Positions 55,942-64,000 of a DNA stretch of 64,000 nucleotides are shown in pieces. The position numbers and the translations under genes are program-made. Origin of the DNA: Streptomyces sp. NBC_00457 (GTDB lineage Bacteria; Actinomycetota; Actinomycetes; Streptomycetales; Streptomycetaceae); contig NZ_CP107905.1 of the NCBI RefSeq assembly GCF_036014015.1, forward strand, positions 3,906,001 to 3,970,000. Direction: 5' to 3'. Positions within the stretch are counted from its first letter, which is position 1. Each line of letters opens with the position of its first letter. The notes beneath the pieces are model-generated. The model saw nothing but the letters and a program-made list of their open reading frames with translations. It was not told where the DNA came from and did not search any database.

Positions 55942-57060
55942 TCAGACCCGACGCCGGGCCTTCCGGGCCCGCCGCACCACGGCCGCCGCACCCAGCAGCG
56001 CCACCGTCGCACCCGCGGCGCCCGCAGCCGTCGCGTCCTTCCGGCCCAGCCGCCGCCCGACGACCGTGCGCCGACCGGAGACCTCCTCCAGCAGCTCCGC
56101 GAGGACCTCCTCATTGGTCCACTGCGGCCGCCACCCGGCGTCATGCAGCCGGCTCCCGCTCACCACCCACGGATACATCGTGTAGGCCAGATCCCCCGCC
56201 GGGGACGGCGTGAGCCCGATCCGGTGCAGCCGGGCCGCCGCGCCCAGCGCGACCGTGGACGGCAGCTCCATCCGCCGGATCCCGCTCAGCTCCTCGACCT
56301 CCTCCTGCTCCAGCCACCCGTCGCACCCGACGGCCAGCTCCCCGTCGACCTTCTCCAGGACGGCGTACTCCAGAGCGCTGCACAGATCCTCGACATGACA
56401 GAACTGCCAGGCGGGCCGGGACCCGGCGACGACAAGCAGCCGAGGCGACTCGAAGTACCTGGTCAGCGCGGTGTCGGTGCCTCCGACCAGCACCGAGGGC
56501 CGGACCACGGTGACATTGAGCCCCGGATGCGCCCGCGGGGCCCGTCGCGCGAGCCGCTCGATCTCCAGCAGATCCCCGACCCCGGTCGCCTCGGCCGTGG
56601 CCCGCAGCTCCGCGTCCTCGGACAGCGGCAGCTCGTTGTCGGGCAGCGCGCCGTAGACCATCGCCGACGTGCACACGACCACCCGGTGCACCCCGGCCGC
56701 CGCCGCGGCGGTCAGCACGGTCTGTGTCCCCCGGACGTTGTAGGCCGTTCGGGCCGCGGCGTCGGTCTCCAGATCCAGGTCGAGCGCCAGATGCACCACC
56801 ACGTCCGCGCCCCGCAGCTTGTCCGCGATCGCCGGATCCCGCACGTCGAGGATGTGCCACTGGGCACCGGCGCACTCGCCGCGCCGCTCATCGATCGCGA
56901 TGACCTGTTTGATCTCCTCGGACGCGGCGAGCCGCTCGGTGAGCAGGGCACCGATGCCGGAGGCGGCACCGGTGACCGCGACGACGGGCCCGCGCAGAGC
57001 GGACGCGGGCGTGGTTGAGTGGTTTCGCGCTGCGCGAACCTGTGGATCTGGGGAACTCAC
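55942..57060 (-). CDS. NAD-dependent epimerase/dehydratase-like SDR protein
   Basis: A 372-residue extended SDR. VAVTGAASGIGALLTERL near residue 28 is the NAD-binding glycine motif; DVVVHLALDLD, TSAMVYGALPDNELP and RPSVLVGGTDTALTR follow the epimerase pattern. Tyr of the YxxxK motif is in VYGA but the Lys three residues later is missing, so catalysis is doubtful. A hydrophobic Ala-rich C-terminus (about residues 345-365) may anchor it. GTG 57060; 191 bp divergent from the zincin gene. Confidence 0.85.
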   Translation of the reverse strand: MSSPDPQVRAARNHSTTPASALRGPVVAVTGAASGIGALLTERLAASEEIKQVIAIDERRGECAGAQWHILDVRDPAIADKLRGADVVVHLALDLDLETDAAARTAYNVRGTQTVLTAAAAAGVHRVVVCTSAMVYGALPDNELPLSEDAELRATAEATGVGDLLEIERLARRAPRAHPGLNVTVVRPSVLVGGTDTALTRYFESPRLLVVAGSRPAWQFCHVEDLCSALEYAVLEKVDGELAVGCDGWLEQEEVEELSGIRRMELPSTVALGAAARLHRIGLTPSPAGDLAYTMYPWVVSGSRLHDAGWRPQWTNEEVLAELLEEVSGRRTVVGRRLGRKDATAAGAAGATVALLGAAAVVRRARKARRRV

Positions 57061-57251
57061 CGGGCGTCTCCAGCGGTTGTCTTCAGTACGAACGCGAGCG
57101 ACGCGTGCGTACCAGGTGCATCCATCCTGCCGCAGGCCACGAGTCGGCGGAGCACCGAGGCCCGAACGGCCCCGGGTGTCTACGCTGGGTGGTGTTATCG
57201 GGCAGTCGTGCCGCCGGAGCCAACCGGTGGCCTTAACAGCCGAGGAATCCC

Positions 57252-58670
57252 GTGAGTGACACCCCATTCGGATTCGGCCTTCCGCCGGAGGAGCCGGAAG
57301 ACGGCGACGAGGGCAAGAAGAAGGACCAGGAGAGCGGTGGTGGTCAGGGCCCGGCCAACCCGTTCGGTTTCGGCGGGCTGCCCGGAGCTTCAGGCCCGGG
57401 TGCGGACAATCCGTTCGCGGCCATGTTCGGCTCGCTGAACCCCACCGACCTGGGCGCCGCGTTCCAGCAGCTCGGCCAGATGCTCTCGTACGAGGGCGGG
57501 CCGGTGAACTGGGACATGGCCAAGCAGATCGCCCGCCAGACGGTCTCCCAGGGCACGGCGGACGGCGTCAAGGACGCGAGCGTCGGCCCCGCCGACCGCA
57601 CCGCGGTCCAGGAGGCCGTCCGCCTGGCCGACCTGTGGCTCGACGACGCGACCTCGCTGCCGTCCGGCGCGGGCACCGCCGTGGCGTGGAGCCGCGCGGA
57701 GTGGGTCGAGGCGACCCTGCCCGCGTGGAAGGAGCTGGTCGACCCGGTCGCCGAGCGCGTCGGCGCGGCCATGGGCGACGTCCTGCCGGAGGAGATGCAG
57801 GCCATGGCGGGCCCGCTGATCGGCATGATGCGCTCCATGGGCGGCGCCATGTTCGGCACGCAGATCGGGCAGGCCGTGGGTGTGCTCGCGGGCGAGGTCG
57901 TCGGCTCGACCGACATCGGCCTGCCGCTCGGCCCGGCCGGCAAGGCCGCGCTGCTGCCCGTGAACATCGAGGGGCTGGGCAAGGACCTCGGTGTGCCGAA
58001 GGAGGAGGTGCGGCTGTATCTCGCCCTGCGCGAGGCCGCCCACCAGCGCCTCTTCGCGCATGTGCCGTGGCTGCGCTCGCACCTGTTCGGCGCAGTCGAC
58101 GGGTACGCGCGCGGGATCAAGGTCGACACCGCCAAGCTGGAGGACGTGGTCGGCCAGTTCGACCCGCAGAACCCCGAGCAGCTGCAGGACGCCCTCCAGC
58201 AGGGCATGTTCCAGCCGGAGGACACGCCCGAGCAGAAGGCGGCCCTGGCCCGTCTCGAGACGGCTCTGGCGCTCGTCGAGGGCTGGGTCGACGCGGTGGT
58301 GCACGCCGCCGCGAAGCCCCGCCTGTCGTCCGCCGACGCACTGCGGGAGACCCTGCGCCGCCGCCGTGCCACGGGCGGCCCCGCCGAGCAGACCTTCGCC
58401 ACTCTGATCGGCCTCGAGCTGCGCCCCCGGCGCCTGCGCGACGCCTCCCGCCTGTGGGCCTCGCTCACGGACGCACGCGGTGTCGACGGCCGGGACGCCC
58501 TGTGGGCCCACCCGGACATGCTGCCGACGGCCACCGACCTGGACGACCCCGACGGCTTCGTGCACCGCGAGCAGCTCGACTTCTCCGAGCTGGACAAGAT
58601 GCTCGGCGAGGCCGCGGACAAGCCCGACCTCAAGAAGCGGGACAAGAGCGAGGACGACGACACCGAGTGA
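57252..58670 (+). CDS. Zincin-like metalloprotease (DUF2342)
   Basis: A 472-residue protein of the actinobacterial Zincin_2/DUF2342 family. The first 60 residues are Gly/Pro/Asp-rich and flexible (FGFGLPPEEPEDGDEGKKK). The putative active region is VRLYLALREAAHQRLFAHVP near residue 255; a canonical HExxH is not present, so the metal ligands are of a variant type. Relatives are predicted coenzyme F420 biosynthesis-associated or maturation proteases, without proof. GTG 57252; its stop overlaps the NUDIX start (GTGA). Confidence 0.85.
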   Translation: MSDTPFGFGLPPEEPEDGDEGKKKDQESGGGQGPANPFGFGGLPGASGPGADNPFAAMFGSLNPTDLGAAFQQLGQMLSYEGGPVNWDMAKQIARQTVSQGTADGVKDASVGPADRTAVQEAVRLADLWLDDATSLPSGAGTAVAWSRAEWVEATLPAWKELVDPVAERVGAAMGDVLPEEMQAMAGPLIGMMRSMGGAMFGTQIGQAVGVLAGEVVGSTDIGLPLGPAGKAALLPVNIEGLGKDLGVPKEEVRLYLALREAAHQRLFAHVPWLRSHLFGAVDGYARGIKVDTAKLEDVVGQFDPQNPEQLQDALQQGMFQPEDTPEQKAALARLETALALVEGWVDAVVHAAAKPRLSSADALRETLRRRRATGGPAEQTFATLIGLELRPRRLRDASRLWASLTDARGVDGRDALWAHPDMLPTATDLDDPDGFVHREQLDFSELDKMLGEAADKPDLKKRDKSEDDDTE

Positions 58671-59182
58671 GCCTGTACGACGACGCGGTCCTCGTGCTGA
58701 AGGGGTACGAGGGCCAGGAAGAGCTGCGCCAGGCATACCTGGACCATCTCGCGGCACACCCGGACGGCATGTGGACGGCCTGCGAGGACGGGCACATCAC
58801 GGCGAGCGCGCTGGTGATCGACCCCGCGCGCGGGCGGGTCCTGCTGACCCTGCACAAGAAGATGCGGAAGTGGCTGCAGATGGGCGGCCACTGCGAGCCG
58901 CAGGACACCTCTCTGCAGGCCGCCGCGCTGCGCGAGGCGACCGAGGAGTCCGGTGTCGCGGGGCTGACGCTGCTGCCGGGCGGCCCGGTGCGCCTGGACC
59001 GGCATGCCACGCCCTGCGCCTGGCACCTCGACGTGCAGTACGCGGCGGTTGCTCCGGCCGGGGCCGTGGAAGCAATCAGCGACGAGTCGCTCGACCTGCG
59101 CTGGTTCGCCTACGACGAGGTGGCGACCGTAGCGGACGAGTCGGTCGTACGACTGCTGGAAGCGACGCGCGCCAGGCTGTGA
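58667..59182 (+). CDS. NUDIX hydrolase
   Basis: A 171-residue NUDIX protein. The box is WLQMGGHCEPQDTSLQAAAL then REATEESGV, with the REATEE core that binds Mg2+. It hydrolyses nucleoside diphosphates linked to another group. The N-terminus (YDDAVLVLKGYEGQEELRQ) is a helical extension. The GTG overlaps the zincin stop. A hairpin ends the operon at 59187. Confidence 0.9.
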   Translation: MSLYDDAVLVLKGYEGQEELRQAYLDHLAAHPDGMWTACEDGHITASALVIDPARGRVLLTLHKKMRKWLQMGGHCEPQDTSLQAAALREATEESGVAGLTLLPGGPVRLDRHATPCAWHLDVQYAAVAPAGAVEAISDESLDLRWFAYDEVATVADESVVRLLEATRARL

Positions 59183-59186
59183 ACGC

Positions 59187-59220
59187 GTAAGGGGCGACCG
59201 CCATGGTGGTCACCCCTTAC
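59187..59220. terminator. Bidirectional hairpin between the NUDIX and AIM24 genes
   Basis: GTAAGGGG at 59187-59194 pairs with CCCCTTAC at 59213-59220, with inner GACC/GGTC pairing. Confidence 0.75.
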
Positions 59221-59233
59221 CCGTTCCGTGCGG

Positions 59234-59989
59234 TCAGCTCCAGGCGTTGCCCTGGTTCTGGCCGCGTGCCCCCTGCTGTCCCATGCCGAACTGCGCGGCG
59301 GCGCCCGAGCCGACCTGGGCGTTCTGCGGCGGCAGCAGCTCGCTGGGCTGGACGAGGGCGTAGCCGCTGCCCATGAAGCTGAGCTCCCAGCCCTCACCGG
59401 TGTTGCCGCGGCGCCGCCAGATCCCGGAGGAGTGCGTCTGGGCCTGCATCTGCACACGCAGGGAAGTCGACCAGGCGACGATGGCGTCGGCGTCGCAGTT
59501 GACGTACTTGTCGGGTGTCACCTGCATCATCAGCGGGGCGCCCGAGGTCATCAGCGCGACCTTGCCGCGGCCTGTGATGTTGAGCTGGTACTTCCCGGAG
59601 CCGGAGATGCCGTAGAGGCTGTCGACGGCGATGACCTCGTGGTGCAGCGAGGAGTCCATGGCGAGGACGTAGCTGCTGTCGACGGTCAGCCCGTCGTGGT
59701 CCACCTCCATCACATGGACGTGCTGCGCGAGGTTGGCGAGGTAGACCGTGCCCTGCCCGTGACAGCGCATCAGGTCCAGGCCCTCGCCGGTGCGGGCACG
59801 CGCGCGTCCCTGATTGCGGCTCTGGTACTCGGCGTCGAACTCGATGAGGCCCTGGTAGGCGACCATCGTGCCCTTGCGGGCGAGGAGATCCTCGTGACCG
59901 TCCACGGCGACGCGGAGCATCTGCTTGTTCTGCAGGCTCCAACGCTCCTGGGTCTGCTGGTCGTTGTAGGCGAAAAGCGGACTCTGCAT
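59234..59989 (-). CDS. AIM24-family protein
   Basis: A 251-residue protein with the AIM24 domain (beta-sandwich) from about residue 18 to 215: QMLRVAVDGHEDLLARKGTM, GEGLDLMRCHGQGTVYLAN, VVAWST-like and VNCDADAIVAW. A Gly/Gln-rich tail follows. AIM24 proteins are named after a yeast mitochondrial protein; the bacterial function is unknown. Third of three adjacent paralogues on the minus strand; starts 14 bp after the next gene. Confidence 0.87.
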   Translation of the reverse strand: MQSPLFAYNDQQTQERWSLQNKQMLRVAVDGHEDLLARKGTMVAYQGLIEFDAEYQSRNQGRARARTGEGLDLMRCHGQGTVYLANLAQHVHVMEVDHDGLTVDSSYVLAMDSSLHHEVIAVDSLYGISGSGKYQLNITGRGKVALMTSGAPLMMQVTPDKYVNCDADAIVAWSTSLRVQMQAQTHSSGIWRRRGNTGEGWELSFMGSGYALVQPSELLPPQNAQVGSGAAAQFGMGQQGARGQNQGNAWS

Positions 59990-60003
59990 GGTGGTGCTCC
60001 CCC

Positions 60004-60684
60004 TCAGCCCCGGACCCGGAGACGGTCGGTGCTGTCCTCGCTGGGCTGGACGACGACGATGCCCTGGCCGGAGAAGGCCATCTGGAAGGCCTCACCGCTG
60101 CCCCGGCCGATGAGCGACTGCGCCTTGAAGCTGCGCTTGCCCTTCACCTTGAGGTTCGGGGACCAGGCGACGAGCGCGTCCGGGTCGACGTACGTCTCGT
60201 CCTCGCCACCGCCGCAGTCGACGACGATCGGCTTGCCCCGGGAGGTCAGCGCGACCCAGCCCTGCCCGGAGATCTTGGTGTTCCACAGGCCCTGCCCGGC
60301 GAACTTCGCCAGCCCCTTGACCCGCTCGACGCCCCAGGTGAGGTGGGCGTCGAAGGCGAGCAGATTGGTGGCGTTGACGGAGATCCCGTCGCCGTTGAGG
60401 TTGATCACGACGACGTTGGCGCCGTAGTCGGCGAGGTAGAGCAGGCCGTCGCCGGAGGCTTTCATCAGGGGCGCGCCCTCGCCGGTGGCCCAGTCGCGGG
60501 CGATCTGGCGGACGGCGGGCGGGTTGGGCTCGTACTGGACGAACCCCTCGTAGGCGACCATCGACCCCACGCGCGCGAGGAGGTCGTTTCCGGTCTGCAT
60601 GGCGACCTTCAGCATGTGGTTGCCGTGGTTCTCCATGCGGGCGGTGACGGGTGCGGGAGCGTAGCCCGCGAGCGGCTGGTTCAT
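60004..60684 (-). CDS. AIM24-family protein
   Basis: A 226-residue AIM24 protein, middle of the three. HMLKVAMQTGNDLLARVGSM, GEGAPLMKASGDGLLYLADY and DPDALVAWSPNLKVK mark the domain. It lacks the long tail of the first paralogue. Stop-start gaps of 14 bp and 13 bp to the neighbours suggest one operon with the TerD-AIM24 gene. Function unknown. Confidence 0.87.
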   Translation of the reverse strand: MNQPLAGYAPAPVTARMENHGNHMLKVAMQTGNDLLARVGSMVAYEGFVQYEPNPPAVRQIARDWATGEGAPLMKASGDGLLYLADYGANVVVINLNGDGISVNATNLLAFDAHLTWGVERVKGLAKFAGQGLWNTKISGQGWVALTSRGKPIVVDCGGGEDETYVDPDALVAWSPNLKVKGKRSFKAQSLIGRGSGEAFQMAFSGQGIVVVQPSEDSTDRLRVRG

Positions 60685-60697
60685 GACGGGCTCTCCC

Positions 60698-62431
60698 TCA
60701 GATCTCGTACGGCTGGACGACGATGAAGTTGCCGGGAGCGCCGCGGAACTGGAGGTTGACGCTCTCCCCGGTGTCGCCGGGGTAGGAGTTGCGGCGCATC
60801 CGGACCTGGCTGGAGACGACCACCTGGGCGGCGGACGACCAGGCGACCACGGCGTTGCAGTCCGCGAACGTCGTGGGCGTGACCGGCAGCACCACGGGCG
60901 TGCCGTGCGTCTTCACGATGATCGTGCCGGTCCCGGTGAACTGCATCGTGAACAGCGCGCCTCCGGGGATGCCGTGTCCCTCGATACGGCGGACCTCGTG
61001 CTGGAGGCCCTCGTCGAAGGCGAGGACGTTCTCGGCGGAGACACAGATGCCGTCGCCCTGGAGCTCGATGGGGTGCAGCATGGTGGAACTCTCGGCGAGG
61101 AACACCTGGCCCTGGCCGGTACAGCGCATCAGCTGCATCTCCTGGCCGGTCGCGTTGCCCGCGATCCGGCCGGCGAAGCCCGCGCTCTTGTAGCTGAAGT
61201 CGACCTTGCCCTGGTAGAGCACCATGCTGCCCTGCCGGGCCAGAACCGGCTGCCCGCCGATGCCGAGGTCGACGCGGATCATCTTCTTGTTCTGCTGCGT
61301 CCAGCGCTGTCCGGTGGGCGTCTCCTTGAACTTCTGGAGCGCGGCGGTGACACCGGGGGCCTGCGGGGTGCCCTGAGGAGCGCCGTGCGGGGCTGCCTGC
61401 TGGCCCGGGGCCTGCCCGAACTGCGGCTGCTGTCCATAGCCCGGGGGCGGGGTCGGCTGACCGTAGCCGGGCGGCGGCGTGGGGGCTTGCGGTGCCTGGG
61501 GGGCCTGCGGTGCCTGGGGCTGGGCGTAGCCGGGCGGCAGCGGGGCGCTCTGGCCCGGGGCCTGGCCGTACGGCGGCTGCTGCTGGCCGGGGGGCTGTCC
61601 GTAGGGCGCCGGGGCGGGGGCAGGGGGCGGCACCTGGGCGCCGCCAGGCGGTGTCATCGGGGCGACGATGGTGGGCGCGGCGTGCACGGAGGGTGCGGGC
61701 GCCGGGGGCTGGGGTGCTGCCGGCGGCGTGGCCGAGGGCGGGGGCGCGAAGCCCTGCGCGGCGGGCTGCGGTGCCGGAGGCGCCGGGGCGGGTGCCGGGG
61801 TGGACGGGGCGCCGAAGGCGGGCGGCGCGGTGGCCTGCGCGGGCGGCGCGAAACCGGGAGCCGCACCGGCCTGGGCCTGTGGCTGCGGCTCGGGCGTCTC
61901 CTCTTCGAGGACCTCGCCGCCGAAGTTCTTCAGCAGCGCGTCGAGGCCGCCGTCGAAGCCCTGACCGACCGCGGCGAACCGCCAGACGTCCTTCAGGTAG
62001 AAGTCGCCCAGCATCACGGCCCGTTCGGTGGTGAACTCCGAGCCGCTGAAGGGATAGCGGGCCACTTCCTCGCCACCGGCGACGATGCGGATGTATCCGG
62101 GGGCGATCTGCGACAGCTGACCGGCGCCGTCCAGCGTCGCCGTGAAGGACAGCTTCTGGATCTGCGGCGGGATCCTGTCGAGCGTGACCCGGAAGGACTC
62201 CGTGTCGCCGGCCTGCGCCCCCAGCAGTTGGATGGACTCCTCGGGGGACTTCGGCTGGTTGAAGAAGATGAAGTACCGGTCGTCCGAGAGCCGTTCGTCG
62301 GCGTCGAGGCCGAAGCAGCTGATGTCGAAGCTCAGCCCGGGGCCCGAGATCTGCACACCTACGTACAGATCCGTGCCCGCGGTGAGGTCACTGATCTTGG
62401 CCTTGTGGCCGCGTTGGAATTCCCTGGCCAT
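60698..62431 (-). CDS. TerD-AIM24 fusion protein
   Basis: A 577-residue protein. Residues 1-175 are a TerD domain (LYVGVQISGPGLSFDISCFG, GDTESFRVTLDRIPPQIQKL, FTTERAVMLGDFYLKDVWRF) with the acidic Ca2+-type loops. Residues 176-360 are a Pro/Ala/Gln-rich low-complexity linker with PPPGYGQ repeats. Residues 370-577 are an AIM24 domain. TerD proteins act in tellurite and stress responses and bind calcium; the fusion to AIM24 links the two. ATG 62431. First of a three-gene operon. Confidence 0.9.
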   Translation of the reverse strand: MAREFQRGHKAKISDLTAGTDLYVGVQISGPGLSFDISCFGLDADERLSDDRYFIFFNQPKSPEESIQLLGAQAGDTESFRVTLDRIPPQIQKLSFTATLDGAGQLSQIAPGYIRIVAGGEEVARYPFSGSEFTTERAVMLGDFYLKDVWRFAAVGQGFDGGLDALLKNFGGEVLEEETPEPQPQAQAGAAPGFAPPAQATAPPAFGAPSTPAPAPAPPAPQPAAQGFAPPPSATPPAAPQPPAPAPSVHAAPTIVAPMTPPGGAQVPPPAPAPAPYGQPPGQQQPPYGQAPGQSAPLPPGYAQPQAPQAPQAPQAPTPPPGYGQPTPPPGYGQQPQFGQAPGQQAAPHGAPQGTPQAPGVTAALQKFKETPTGQRWTQQNKKMIRVDLGIGGQPVLARQGSMVLYQGKVDFSYKSAGFAGRIAGNATGQEMQLMRCTGQGQVFLAESSTMLHPIELQGDGICVSAENVLAFDEGLQHEVRRIEGHGIPGGALFTMQFTGTGTIIVKTHGTPVVLPVTPTTFADCNAVVAWSSAAQVVVSSQVRMRRNSYPGDTGESVNLQFRGAPGNFIVVQPYEI

Positions 62432-62569
62432 GCGTAACGACCGTCCCCCATCCCGAATACGAGTGCGTCGCGTCAGGCTAACTGCAAACTCGGACACCGG
62501 ACGAAGTCGGTACAGACCCGGTACACAATCACCCTTCGGCGGCGCCTCGGGCGCCGTCGGCGGGAGTGG

Positions 62570-63166
62570 TCACTCGGTGCGCGCGCCGGGGAGATGCGGC
62601 AGCCGGTCGGCGGCGACCACCCCTTCGAGATAGCCGCGGGCCCGCTCGGTCCGCGGGTACGCCTCCAGCAGGCGCCAGAACCGGGGCCCGTGTCCGGGGA
62701 CCAGCAGATGCGCGAGCTCATGGAGCAGGACGTAGTCGACGACGTACTCGGGCATGCCCTGCAGCCGGTGCGAGAGCCGGATACTGCCCTCGGCCGGGGT
62801 GCACGAGCCCCAGCGTGTGTTCTGGTTGGTGACCCAGCGCACGGACGTAGGCCGGGCGCGACCGCCGAAGTACTGGTCCGAGAGCCGTTCCGCCCGCTCC
62901 GCGAGCTCGGCGTCGCCCAGCTGCCGCTTGCTCTCCTGGGCGGCGAGCTTGTCGAGCATGACGTTGACCCAGCGCTGCTCCTCCGCCTCGGACATCCGGG
63001 CGGGAATGAGCACGACGGTGCGATCGCCCTCGCGGTACGCGGAGACCGTCCTGCGTCTGCGGGCGCTCCGGCGCACCTCGATCGCGCTCGCCACCGGGCC
63101 GCTCGGCGGCGGGCTCGTCGTACTGCGCTGTGGAGTTCCGGCGCGGTGCAGTGGGTCGGCGGACAC
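62570..63166 (-). CDS. YgjP/WLM-type metallopeptidase (M48-related)
   Basis: A 198-residue protein. The zinc motif LHELAHLLVPGHGPRFW (HELAH plus a third His) is in the C-terminal half, RWGSCTPAEGSIRLSHRL precedes it, and an N-terminal basic segment is typical of YgjP-type peptidases (COG1451). Substrate unknown. GTG 63166. The gap to the divergent gene at 63395 is 228 bp. Confidence 0.88.
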   Translation of the reverse strand: MSADPLHRAGTPQRSTTSPPPSGPVASAIEVRRSARRRRTVSAYREGDRTVVLIPARMSEAEEQRWVNVMLDKLAAQESKRQLGDAELAERAERLSDQYFGGRARPTSVRWVTNQNTRWGSCTPAEGSIRLSHRLQGMPEYVVDYVLLHELAHLLVPGHGPRFWRLLEAYPRTERARGYLEGVVAADRLPHLPGARTE

Positions 63167-63269
63167 GCCCCGACGTTACCCGCTGCACATGGGGGAAGTC
63201 CCGACTCCGGGACGGTTCGATTCCGATCCCTCACCAGGCGTCTGATTTGTACGAAGAATATCCACCGCC

Positions 63270-63278
63270 TGTGGACAA
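63270..63278 (-). promoter_or_regulatory. Isolated DnaA-box-like sequence
   Basis: TTGTCCACA on the minus strand equals the Streptomyces DnaA box consensus. Another weak match (TATCCACCG) is nearby. Confidence 0.35.
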
Positions 63279-63394
63279 CTTTCGGCGTCCGGCCGCGGGG
63301 GCGGGCATGCTGGCACTCGTCGGCGGAGCACTGACCACGCCTCTCCGACGAACGGAGACGTACGGGGATCTTTCACGGGGCTACGGGGGCCTGA

Positions 63395-64000
63395 CATGCA
63401 TCCGATGGTGAAGCCCGCGCTCAGGCGCGGCTGGCGCGACCTCAACACCGTGCAGTTCGGGATGACACCGGCGCACGCGATGACGCTGGGTCCGATGGAC
63501 ACGGCGACGGGAAGCTTTCTCGATCTGCTCAACGGCACGCGCGGACTCCCACTGCTGCGCGAGGTGGGCCGGCGAATGGATCTGCCGGACGGACATGTCG
63601 ACGAGCTGGTTGGGCGGCTGGCGCGGTCCGGCCTCGTCGACGACGCGTCAGGCGGCGGCCCGGCGGCCGAGGCACTGCGCAAGAAGAAGGAGGTCCTGGA
63701 CCGGCTGCGCCCCGATCTGGCCTCCCTGACCCTGACCACCTCCGCACCGGGCGACGCGATGCGGCAGCTGGCGGCCCGCCGCTCCCTGCGGGTCCAGGTG
63801 CGGGGCGCCGGCCGGGTGGGAGCGGTGCTCGCCTCCCTGCTGTCGGGCGCCGGCGTCGGAGAGGTGGACGTACTCGACGGCGGCACCGTCGAGCCCTGGG
63901 ACATCGCACCGGGTGGCCTGCCCGCCGAGTCGGTCGGCGACCGCAGAGCCGAAGCGGCCCGCCGGGCCGTACGCCGGGCGGCACCGGACAGGCCGCCGCG
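63395..64000 (+). CDS. ThiF-like (E1-type) adenylyltransferase-related protein (3' partial)
   Basis: The frame from ATG 63395 stays open to the end of the window (about 202 residues). MHPMVKPALRRGWRDLNTVQ is an N-terminal segment seen in a family of Streptomyces ThiF-like proteins, and LRVQVRGAGRVGAVLASLL near residue 143 is a Rossmann glycine-rich nucleotide loop followed by VGEVDVLDGGTVEPWDI, as in E1/ThiF proteins. The catalytic Cys would lie beyond the window. Possible roles are sulfur-carrier activation or peptide modification. Which of these applies cannot be decided. Confidence 0.72.

Overview
This window is a piece of a Streptomyces chromosome. The evidence is the very high G+C with GC-rich third codon positions, frequent GTG starts, many GTGA/ATGA stop-start overlaps, and a run of genes recognisable from the core region of S. 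coelicolor and its relatives (sigH, wblE, dasR-dasABCD, nagB, nrdABS, epi-isozizaene synthase with CYP170, sigR-rsrA). No phage, transposon, plasmid function or CRISPR array is visible. The window is a conserved chromosomal core segment, not a genomic island.

Layout. 1-4.9 kb: the end of a PLP-dependent enzyme gene, a Na+/H+ antiporter divergent from a UBP zinc-finger protein, then the stress operon prsH-sigH and a small membrane protein. 4.9-9.2 kb: lipid kinase, WhiB1-type regulator wblE, its conserved neighbour the PdtaS-type histidine kinase, and a TetR/SDR divergent pair. 10.1-16.9 kb: the N-acetylglucosamine/chitobiose locus (nagB, dasD-dasC-dasB-dasA on the minus strand, dasR divergent), with several matches to the DasR operator (dre). 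17-21.4 kb: cstA-ybdD and DUF3311-mctP carboxylate transporters. 22-26.9 kb: nrdA-nrdB with tandem NrdR boxes and a cobalamin riboswitch, then the AraC/GlxA-type regulator nrdS. 26.9-29.3 kb: CYP170 and epi-isozizaene synthase, the albaflavenone pair. 29.6-36.8 kb: def, a TPR protein, two membrane HD-domain proteins, rsrA-sigR with a sigma-R promoter, a hydrolase and a YedK-type protein. 36.9-44.7 kb: M50 peptidase, aroA, rsgA, a small multidrug/guanidinium exporter, TetR, hisN, CBS protein, catalase and a divergent Fur-family regulator. 44.8-50.2 kb: an ABC importer of the nitrate/sulfonate/taurine type, and two initiator tRNA genes flanking a Sel1-repeat protein. 50.2-63.2 kb: UPF0182, PPA1309, YlbL-like protease, a 54-residue membrane protein, MoaE, SDR, zincin, NUDIX, three AIM24-domain proteins (one fused to TerD) and a YgjP-like peptidase. 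The window ends inside a ThiF-like gene.

How the genes work together. The das/nag block takes up chitin-derived sugars, hydrolyses them and feeds them to glycolysis under DasR. The sigH and sigR operons are stress circuits, each with its anti-sigma factor and a self-type promoter. nrdABS couples deoxynucleotide synthesis to B12 and to NrdR. Two genes make and oxidise a sesquiterpene. The regulatory DNA is dense: dre sites, Crp-like sites, a sigma-R promoter, paired operators, a family of interspersed 3'-end repeats and several probable leaderless promoters.
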